From Mesorhizobium sp. (lineage in GTDB: Bacteria; Pseudomonadota; Alphaproteobacteria; Rhizobiales; Rhizobiaceae), in assembly GCA_004017535.1 (NCBI GenBank), contig SAJS01000026.1:1-64000 (forward strand): a stretch of DNA of 64,000 nucleotides, written 5' to 3'. Below are positions 40,089-47,857 of this stretch, one piece after another (the stretch's first letter is position 1; each line of letters starts with the position of its first letter). The position numbers and the translations under genes are program-made. The notes beneath the pieces are model-generated. The model saw only the letters and a program-made list of their open reading frames with translations, searched no databases and was not told the DNA's origin.

Positions 40089-41209
40089 GATCCCATCGCC
40101 TCGCAATAGCTGAACAACCGAACCAGTGCTTCTCGCGATATGTCGCGTTCGACAGCCGACCGGGTTTCGTCGCTGCTTTCATCCAACAGTGCCTGCGCTG
40201 CCTCGCGAAGGGCACCAGAGCGGTCGATCCGATCCAAATCGCCACTTTCGCAGTCGGTCGCGAGCCCGTCCCCGTCCAGTTCCAGATAGGCGAAGTCGGG
40301 CGCGGCTACCGCGATCGCCGCTTGAAGGATCGTTCGCCCACTTAACCGCACCCGGCCAGACGCGGCAATTCGCAGCAAAGTCTGACGCCGCAGATGAGCC
40401 GGTGGAAGCAACGCTTCAAATGCCGCGGCGCTGTCGTCGCCAGACAGCAGATGCAGGGGAGCGGTTTTCCAGGAAAAGCTAGCTGTTTCAACGGCCACGA
40501 TCTCGGGCACGGCGCCAGGCCCGGCAATGGAAACGACAAGGGCCTGACCGGGTGTATCATGCTTGAAACGGTCAGGTTCGGGCGCACCGCTATAACGGCT
40601 GCGCTCATTGATGGTGACGGGTCCGTGCCAGTCGCCAAGTGCCAGATAATCGAGGCCGGCCTTAGTCGCGCGATCTGGTGCAATGACATCGGACGCTGCT
40701 GAATCTTCGGAAAAGTTCTGAATAGCGCCATGAGCAAGGCCGAGCCGGATGGCGCCTTGCGGCGTCGCGGCGCTGTTCATCCACTCGGTAAGGTCGCGAC
40801 CGGGTCTGCGGGTGGTGCAAGGTGCAGGCAGCAGCGCCACGTCCGCGCCAATGGTCAGGGTTTCGGGCCGCGTCGCCAGCAGGACATTGTCCGGCACAAC
40901 GCTGTCCGCTGCACTCCACAATTGATCAGCCAACAGGGAATCATGGTTGCCAGGCAGCAATATCCAGCGCAGAGGCGCGCTCTGGCTCATCTCGGCCATG
41001 GCCTGCCGCAACATCGCTGGAGTGGGCGTTTCGGTATCGAACGTATCGCCGGCCAGAAGTATGGTGGATGCACCATGGACGCGTGCCTGCTCTGCCAGCC
41101 GGCTGATCGCGCCATGGCGCGCTTCACGGAGCCGCCCGCGCAGATCCTCTGGCATGTTGCCGAACCGCTTGCCGATATGAAGATCGGAGCTGTGGATGAA
41201 TCGAAACAT
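40085..41209 (-). CDS. SbcD/YhaO-like DNA-processing metallophosphoesterase
   Basis: A 374-aa protein starting MFRFIHSSDLHIGKRFGNMPED at 41209. The five calcineurin-type motifs are SSDLHIG, LLAGDTFD, LLPGNHDS, GLAHGAIQ and LGDWHGP, giving the two-metal Mre11-like nuclease site. The last 150 residues form a capping region. Codons upstream of 41209 belong to antisense sequence of the helicase gene. It lies 13 bases after that helicase gene and overlaps the SbcC-like gene, so all three are one operon. Confidence 0.9.
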   Translation of the reverse strand: MFRFIHSSDLHIGKRFGNMPEDLRGRLREARHGAISRLAEQARVHGASTILLAGDTFDTETPTPAMLRQAMAEMSQSAPLRWILLPGNHDSLLADQLWSAADSVVPDNVLLATRPETLTIGADVALLPAPCTTRRPGRDLTEWMNSAATPQGAIRLGLAHGAIQNFSEDSAASDVIAPDRATKAGLDYLALGDWHGPVTINERSRYSGAPEPDRFKHDTPGQALVVSIAGPGAVPEIVAVETASFSWKTAPLHLLSGDDSAAAFEALLPPAHLRRQTLLRIAASGRVRLSGRTILQAAIAVAAPDFAYLELDGDGLATDCESGDLDRIDRSGALREAAQALLDESSDETRSAVERDISREALVRLFSYCEAMGS

Positions 41210-41222
41210 GGAGTCTCCGAGA

Positions 41223-44200
41223 CTATGTCGATGCCAGGTTGCGCTGGGCGCGATCGATGGCTTCATCCAGCCGGGAGCGTGAAATCGCCGCAAGTCGCTC
41301 GACACCGAGCAGACGTGCAAGGTCGAGAGCGGGGTCGGACTGTTCCAGAATGTCCTCGTTCGCAACGACGACAGCGGCCAGCTCGGCGATTGGAATGTCG
41401 GCAATGGACCGGCGGGCATCGGCATCGAACGGCATGCGATAATCAAGCAGGTCGACCACCGTCCCTCTCTTCCATAGGAAGCTGCCGCTGGATTCTTCAG
41501 TTCTATCGAACTCGCGCAGATGCAGGTCGATCCGCTCCCGAATCTTGTTGCCCGTTCTGAGCCAGCCATGCGCCCGTGCGATGCGCTGCGCAAGGACGTC
41601 ATCTCGCAGAGGTCCTTCCTGCTCGATCACCGCGTCGACCATGGACCGCAGCGTGCCTCGGTAGACGAAGTCATAAAACTGATCCGGGCTGGTGGAAAAT
41701 CCGGTTAGATCAGTCAGGCGATAACGGCCGCCCGTCGGTACGGTATCATGCGTCGAATGCGCGGCCGCAGGCAAAATTCCTGCAGATGCCGATGGGCGCT
41801 CTCCCGTCGCGAGGGGAGCGGCGACAAGTTCTGGCTCTGATTTTATCGACGGATGTTCCGGTTCGCCGGCCGATGCTAGGTCTTCGGCTGGCAATGGGTC
41901 CATGGGGTCGACCTTATGTCCCATGTCCCAATGGATCGCGGCTTCACTTTCCTGTTGTTCAGCCTGTTTGCGACGGCTTTCCTCGAGCAGCGCGGCCAGG
42001 CTGGCATGAAGCCTCTCGGTGCAACCTTCGAGATCAAACCACCAATCGGTTGACCATACCCGGACAATGTTCCACCCGAGGCCGCGCAGGACCTGCTCGC
42101 GGACCTTGTCTCGATCTCGCGCCGTGGCAGAACTGTGATAGGTCGCGCCGTCGCATTCGACCCCAGCCAGATAGGCGCCGGCGAGATCGGGATGCCGGAT
42201 CCCTATATCCACTCGAAAGCCCGAAATGCCGACTTGAGGAACGATGGTCCATCCGCGCTTCTCAAGCTCGGCAGCGACGGCCTCCTCGAAAGGGGATTCC
42301 AGGGCTCCGACCGATCCGCGTTCCTGCGCTGGCAATGCCACAGCGCCGCGTTCGGCAAAATCGAGAAAGGCTTTGAGATGCTGTACGCCGATCGCTTTGG
42401 TTCGGTTGGGGTCGATCTGGTCGGCGGCAAAACCTGAAAATACGATCAGTTCCTGCCGCGCACGCGTCACCGCGACATTCAGCCGGCGTTCGCCGCCGTC
42501 CCGATTCAGCGCGCCGAAATCCATGCTGCGCTTGCCGGCATTATCTTGCGAAAAGGTGATCGAAAACAGGATTATGTCACGCTCGTCCCCTTGGACATTT
42601 TCCAGATTCTTGACGATGGCGGGCTCAATACGCTCGTCGGCAAAGAACCATTCAAGCTCCGGCTCTGTCTGGCGTGCCTTGTCGAAAAGGTCGAGGATGA
42701 GCGACTGCTGTTGCGCGTTGAAAGTGATGACTCCGAGCGTGGGTCGGTCCTTTTCCGGTAGGGCCAGCCAACGCCGCATCCTGCTGACCGCCTCGTCGGT
42801 TACCGCTTGGGCTTCGATTCGATTGGTGCGGCTTTTGCCACGGTCATAGATGCCGGTCGTGATTTTTCGCAGCTGAACTGCCCGATCTTCCACCGTTGGC
42901 GAAGGGAATGTGATGAGCCGGTTCTGATAGTAGTGATGGTTGGAAAAGGCGATCAGCGACTCATTGCGGCTACGATAATGCCAGCGCAGGTCACGTACCG
43001 GGATGCCGGCCGCTTTGGCTTCGTCGAGAATGCTCTCAAGATCCTTTTCGTGTTCGACGACTTCCTCGTCCTCCTCGTTGCGGCCAAAGAAATTGGTGGG
43101 CGGCAACTGCTTGGGATCGCCTACGATTATGGTTTGATGGGCTCGCGCGATGGCACCGACGGCGTCCCAGGTGGTGATCTGCGATGCTTCGTCGAAAATC
43201 ACCACGTCGAACAGGGCTTGGTCGGGCGGTAGATATTGAGCGATTGAAAGAGGGGACATCAGCATGCACGGCGCGAGCTTGGCAAAGCTCGTCGGCATCG
43301 CGCCAATCATCTCGCGGATTGACCGGCTGGGCCGCTGCAATTCCATCTGATGGCGCAACAGGCCCAACTCGGAATTGCGCGGGACGCCTTGCACAGCCGG
43401 CAAACCATGAGCGATGGCACTGATGACGCGAAGGCTTGCTTGAGCGCGGACAAGATCGTCGATTTCCCGGAAATCTTCGATGGCGTGCTCGTGCTGGAAG
43501 CGACGGAAATTCCGCAGCACCGGATCGGCATCCAGCGTGGCCGGCAGCCACCAGCGTACATAGGCCAGGCGGAACGCGGATTGAGCTTCAGCTGGTCGCA
43601 CTAGACCCGCCTCGATATCGTCGACCAACGCTCCCAGATTGTGACTGACAGCCCTGCGACGAATGCCGCACCACGAAGTCCAGTCCCGGAGAAGATGACG
43701 GGCGTCGAGCAAGTCTCCCATCGCAGTCGTCAATTCGGTCAGCGGGTTATCATGTTCTGCCCAAGAAGGCGTCTTTCCAGCAGGGATCGCAAATTGGGTC
43801 TTGGCAGCCTCGAATGCTGCAGAAGCCGCAAGGAAGCGGGCTGCCCCATAGCGCATCGTGCTATCTGCTGCACCGCTTCGCAGGCTCGGGGCGGTTGCTT
43901 GCAGGAGCGCTTTGAAATCCTCCGTGCCGAGGCCGGGCAGGCGTAGCGTCTGTCGAAGCCTTTCGGCCATCGAGAGTATCTGATCGATACGGTGGGTGTC
44001 GGTATCAAGTGCGGCAAATCCGATCGGCTTCCCAGATAGGATGTTGGCTTCGACAGTGGCCCGGCGGTCCTGCATCAGGCGCAACAGCAGCAAGTCGTGC
44101 TGAGGATCGGCTACCCCCTCTGTGACATAGCCTTGAAGCAGCTTCTGGACTTTGCGTTTGCCCAACTGACTGTTTGGCCAGAATGCAGAAGCGGCCTGCT

Positions 44201-47186
44201 GCCATTGCTGCTCTATGTCCTCCACCCGTATGCGCGCAACGGCAGCCTCGTCATAGCGGGCCGACAGGTCCTTGCGAGACTTGCGATAGTCTCCGATTGC
44301 CTCATTGAGAGTGGCGAGGGCTCCCCGCAACTGGGCGAAATCTCGATCAAAGACAATGCTGACGTCATAGCCGGCACTGTCCTGGAGTGCCGCTGCTAGT
44401 TTTCGCAGCGCTTCGAGCTCCGCTTTTGACGCGTCGCCTTTGGCGCGCAGGCCGATGCTCACCAGGAAGGCGTCGAGTGCGGTCGCTAGAACCTCGGACG
44501 CATTCTTGAGGGTCTTTGCCCCTTCGAGCAAATTGTCCTGCCAGCCTGACGTCCACTCGGTGACATCTATAAGACGCAAGACCGACCGCATCTCCACCGA
44601 CTGAAATGCGAGACCTGTTTCGGCGGCAATATGCTCCAGCGCCAGCCGGTTTGCCTCGTCATGGGAATCGCGCGATGGCCAGGACAATCTCGGAGCGTGC
44701 TGCCGCTTGTTCTTGAGAGCGATGCCGAGCGCCAGATAAGGCGTCAGACCATTGACATGGTGCCGATGCAGCGCTTCGACATAGGCATTCAGTTCGTCGC
44801 GACGGACGCGAAGCCGCTCGTTGATCGCAATCCACTCCGCTGCGTCCACGCGCACGCCGCTTTCCCAGCTGATCCTGAGCTGGGTGAGAAAGTTGCGTCG
44901 GTCCGCCTTGCTGGAATGGAGTTCGAGACAATGCGCGCCCAGGCCATGTTCGCGCAGGCGGCGATACACCACATCGAGCGCCGCCGTCTTCTCGGCCACA
45001 AACAGCACGGTTTTGCCAACTGAAAGACAGTTGGCAATCATGTTGGCAATGGTCTGGCTCTTGCCAGTGCCGGGAGGACCGATGATGACAAAATCGCGAC
45101 CCTCAGCGGCGGCAAGACTTGCGGCGGTCTGTGAGGAGTCGGCCGGCAGCAGCAAAACCATGTCGGACGGGGCATAGTGCCGGTCGAGTTCGCGCTCGTC
45201 GCGGAATGATGCGCCATTGCCCTCGAAAGCTATCTCCGGCGTGTCGATCAGATGGCGCACGACACGGTTTTCGCGCAGCGCATCGGTACGCTCGACCAGA
45301 TCCTTCCACATGAGAAACTTGGCGAAGGAAAAGGTCGACAGCGCCGTCTCGTCCACCACCTCCATGCCGGGGACGTCGCGCACTGCCTGGCGCATAAGAC
45401 CGAGCAGCCTCGGCACATCAACGCCGCTTTCGTCCTCGGGCAGCTCACCGGAAAACTGTGGCAGTTTGAGCTCGAAGTCGCGTTCGAGAAACTGCAACAA
45501 GGTTGCGTTGAATCGCGGTTCATCTTCATGGAAGCGCAAGGTAAAATGCGATGTTGCGCTGCGGCGCTCGATTTTGACCGGTACGAGCAGCAATGGCGCG
45601 CGATAGCTGCGCTCGTCCTCGGCCTTCTTCTTCCAGCGCAGGAAGCCGACCGCCAGGAAGAGCGTATTCGCGCCGCCCTCGGCAAAATCGTTGCGCACTT
45701 GCCGGTAAAGATCGATCAGCCGGGATTCCAATTGACGCCCATCGAGCGTCGACGGGAGCTCGTCGCGCAGAAGCGCTTCCGCGGCAAAGCCACGCTGGAG
45801 GTCACGTCCGTGCACCTCGCGATAGAGGACAGCATCCCGCTCGCCCAGTGGATTCTGTTCGGGGAGCGAAATCAGCCGGATCGAAGCGCCTGCCATCAGA
45901 CGGTCCTCGAGGTAGCCGACGTCAGTACAAAGAAACGGAATTGTCTTCTTGGAGTCCGGAAAATTGAGCAGGCGGTTCCGCAGTGTCAAATCGAGGAGCT
46001 TTTTCTGCCAGCGGTCGATCCGTCCGGCCGCTGTCGTCGGCTTTACCTCGACGATCTCGACCGGCAGGGCTACCACGGCCGGTGCGGCTGGCAACGGCAA
46101 CGCGATTTCGGTTGCCGCCTCTGCATCCACGCTGCGGCGCGTCGGTTCGTGCGAAGCAAGCGGTGTGATGCCGCCGCTGCGCGAGCGGCGTATATCGATG
46201 GCTGCGACAAAGGTGGCTACCTGCGTTTCGTCGAGCCGCTGTTCGATTGCGTGTTGGGCAGCCTCCAACGTCATCGCCGGCCGATGCGTCACGCCTGTCG
46301 TCTCAAACACGATGAGTTCGCGCGATGCCAGCGCCTTGCGGACCTCCATGGCATCGGGTTCAATGGCGTTGGCGAGCGTCCTTTGTGTCATCCAGACGCC
46401 GACGGCCGCGTGTCCCTGAAACATCAAAACGACGGGATGCAAGCCCGTCGCCTCCAGGGCGGACGCGAATAACAGACTGGTATCGAGACAGGTTGCCAGC
46501 TTTTCTGCCGTAATAATTGAGGGACGTCGAATTTTTTGGCCGCGGCTTTCGAAGCTCGCAGGTGGCTCTGCATAATGCAGCGATAGGCCAGCAATGGCCG
46601 AATAAATTGCGGCCGCCAGCATGAATGCGCGTTGCGGATTGCCGCTTTGATAGCCATCGAGGCTGGAAGGATGACCATGCGCTGCGAGCAGCTCCGCTGC
46701 GGAACGCAGCAGTCCTGCGATCGCCGGGTCGTTCGGCATGACGAATGCGGCGAGCAATTGCGCCATATCGACGACGCCACCCCATTCGTCGCGGGCAAGC
46801 AGGCGCACCGCAACGCGCTGCTCGGCCAGCACTGCGCCTCCTGAGGTTAGGCGCAACGTTATCTCCCCGCGCTCAGCCTCGTTGAGACCGGCCAGATAGC
46901 CGGCGTCGAGATCGATTTTTCGATCGCTTAAGGGAAGCCGGTCGCCAGCAACGATCCGATCAATTGTCCAGCTTTTGGCGCGCAAAAAAGGGGGGTTCGA
47001 TGTCAGCTCGAGAGTGCATTTTTCGAAACCCTGCTGGGTCGGGTTGTTGAGCGCGATAGACCGGATCACCGGAATAGCATTTTGGAAGGACGCATATGTA
47101 AAGCTGGCGGCGATGTCCGCCACGACTTCTATTACGGGCGCGGCTGATATACCGGCAGCATCGCCAGTCTCCGAACTCGTTTCCAT
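41223..47186 (-). CDS. DUF4011 helicase-nuclease (Hhe-like) with N-terminal transglutaminase-like domain
   Basis: A 1987-aa protein from METSSETGD at 47186 (GGGGATGGGG upstream). Residues 220-270 look like a transglutaminase-type papain fold: TCLDTSLLFASALEATGLHP (Cys233) and FQGHAAVGVWM (His259). DUF4011 follows (RWQKKLLDLTLRNRLLNF). The superfamily 1 helicase has IIGPPGTGKSQTIANMIAN, DVVIFDEASQIT, GDPKQLPPT, LRWHYRSRNESLIAFSN, VITFNAQQQ and RRLNVAVTRARQEL. Then a Vsr/MTES_1575-type PD-(D/E)XK nuclease (VDIGIR, Asp1660; ECDGATYH, Glu1677 and Asp1679) and a C-terminal DUF3320. Apart from the N-terminus this is the architecture called Hhe among defence genes. Anti-phage function is inferred. 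Confidence 0.88.
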   Translation of the reverse strand: METSSETGDAAGISAAPVIEVVADIAASFTYASFQNAIPVIRSIALNNPTQQGFEKCTLELTSNPPFLRAKSWTIDRIVAGDRLPLSDRKIDLDAGYLAGLNEAERGEITLRLTSGGAVLAEQRVAVRLLARDEWGGVVDMAQLLAAFVMPNDPAIAGLLRSAAELLAAHGHPSSLDGYQSGNPQRAFMLAAAIYSAIAGLSLHYAEPPASFESRGQKIRRPSIITAEKLATCLDTSLLFASALEATGLHPVVLMFQGHAAVGVWMTQRTLANAIEPDAMEVRKALASRELIVFETTGVTHRPAMTLEAAQHAIEQRLDETQVATFVAAIDIRRSRSGGITPLASHEPTRRSVDAEAATEIALPLPAAPAVVALPVEIVEVKPTTAAGRIDRWQKKLLDLTLRNRLLNFPDSKKTIPFLCTDVGYLEDRLMAGASIRLISLPEQNPLGERDAVLYREVHGRDLQRGFAAEALLRDELPSTLDGRQLESRLIDLYRQVRNDFAEGGANTLFLAVGFLRWKKKAEDERSYRAPLLLVPVKIERRSATSHFTLRFHEDEPRFNATLLQFLERDFELKLPQFSGELPEDESGVDVPRLLGLMRQAVRDVPGMEVVDETALSTFSFAKFLMWKDLVERTDALRENRVVRHLIDTPEIAFEGNGASFRDERELDRHYAPSDMVLLLPADSSQTAASLAAAEGRDFVIIGPPGTGKSQTIANMIANCLSVGKTVLFVAEKTAALDVVYRRLREHGLGAHCLELHSSKADRRNFLTQLRISWESGVRVDAAEWIAINERLRVRRDELNAYVEALHRHHVNGLTPYLALGIALKNKRQHAPRLSWPSRDSHDEANRLALEHIAAETGLAFQSVEMRSVLRLIDVTEWTSGWQDNLLEGAKTLKNASEVLATALDAFLVSIGLRAKGDASKAELEALRKLAAALQDSAGYDVSIVFDRDFAQLRGALATLNEAIGDYRKSRKDLSARYDEAAVARIRVEDIEQQWQQAASAFWPNSQLGKRKVQKLLQGYVTEGVADPQHDLLLLRLMQDRRATVEANILSGKPIGFAALDTDTHRIDQILSMAERLRQTLRLPGLGTEDFKALLQATAPSLRSGAADSTMRYGAARFLAASAAFEAAKTQFAIPAGKTPSWAEHDNPLTELTTAMGDLLDARHLLRDWTSWCGIRRRAVSHNLGALVDDIEAGLVRPAEAQSAFRLAYVRWWLPATLDADPVLRNFRRFQHEHAIEDFREIDDLVRAQASLRVISAIAHGLPAVQGVPRNSELGLLRHQMELQRPSRSIREMIGAMPTSFAKLAPCMLMSPLSIAQYLPPDQALFDVVIFDEASQITTWDAVGAIARAHQTIIVGDPKQLPPTNFFGRNEEDEEVVEHEKDLESILDEAKAAGIPVRDLRWHYRSRNESLIAFSNHHYYQNRLITFPSPTVEDRAVQLRKITTGIYDRGKSRTNRIEAQAVTDEAVSRMRRWLALPEKDRPTLGVITFNAQQQSLILDLFDKARQTEPELEWFFADERIEPAIVKNLENVQGDERDIILFSITFSQDNAGKRSMDFGALNRDGGERRLNVAVTRARQELIVFSGFAADQIDPNRTKAIGVQHLKAFLDFAERGAVALPAQERGSVGALESPFEEAVAAELEKRGWTIVPQVGISGFRVDIGIRHPDLAGAYLAGVECDGATYHSSATARDRDKVREQVLRGLGWNIVRVWSTDWWFDLEGCTERLHASLAALLEESRRKQAEQQESEAAIHWDMGHKVDPMDPLPAEDLASAGEPEHPSIKSEPELVAAPLATGERPSASAGILPAAAHSTHDTVPTGGRYRLTDLTGFSTSPDQFYDFVYRGTLRSMVDAVIEQEGPLRDDVLAQRIARAHGWLRTGNKIRERIDLHLREFDRTEESSGSFLWKRGTVVDLLDYRMPFDADARRSIADIPIAELAAVVVANEDILEQSDPALDLARLLGVERLAAISRSRLDEAIDRAQRNLAST

Positions 47187-47857
47187 ACCCCATCCCCTAT
47201 TTTCATTTACGATAGAACTTTGCCGCCAGAATTTGAAAGTAAATTCTCGGTATGGTCGCCGCTTATGTCCAGCAGCATAGATTTCTAAAAGTGTTACCGC
47301 CCAGATAACGGTCGAAATGGAGACAGGCGATAATCGGTCGTCACGATTGGAGGGGATCCAAAAGTCGCGGAAATCGGAGCGCCGGCGCACGCTGCTGAAA
47401 CCCAAGACGGGCAGGACGTCATCCGCAAATGTGTGGCGGTCCGGGCGCCATGGACCAAGCGTTGCGCGCCTATCGCGAGCGCTGTCGTGGCGCCTATCGC
47501 GGACTCGGACCCAGCCCGACAGTGACGGCGAACCTCGATCGGCCTATCGGTGAGGCGGTCGAATTCCGCCCATAGACTATCGAAAGGCACGCACTTCCAG
47601 CTCTATCTCCTCGTACGCGTTGCCGGCTACCTAAATTCGTGCGCGCGGTCCAATGCCTTTGATTGCTGATGTCGTTGTGGAGACGTTTGATCGCTGAAGC
47701 ATTTGTTTGCTGACCTAGCGGCGCGGGGGGAGGTCATTTATTGGGTACATCTCCAGCACTCTATGTGCGATCGCGAGGAAAATTTGTCCAGACAAGCGAA
47801 TTCATCGAATCTGGACTAATCAATAAGTATAATGATGGTAAGATTCGGGGGGCAGGA
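47187..47857. other. Divergent promoter region between two defence operons
   Basis: No recognisable gene. It should contain promoters for the minus-strand helicase operon and the plus-strand ATPase. An upstream in-frame start at 47741 for the latter is possible but lacks a ribosome-binding site. Confidence 0.4.
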
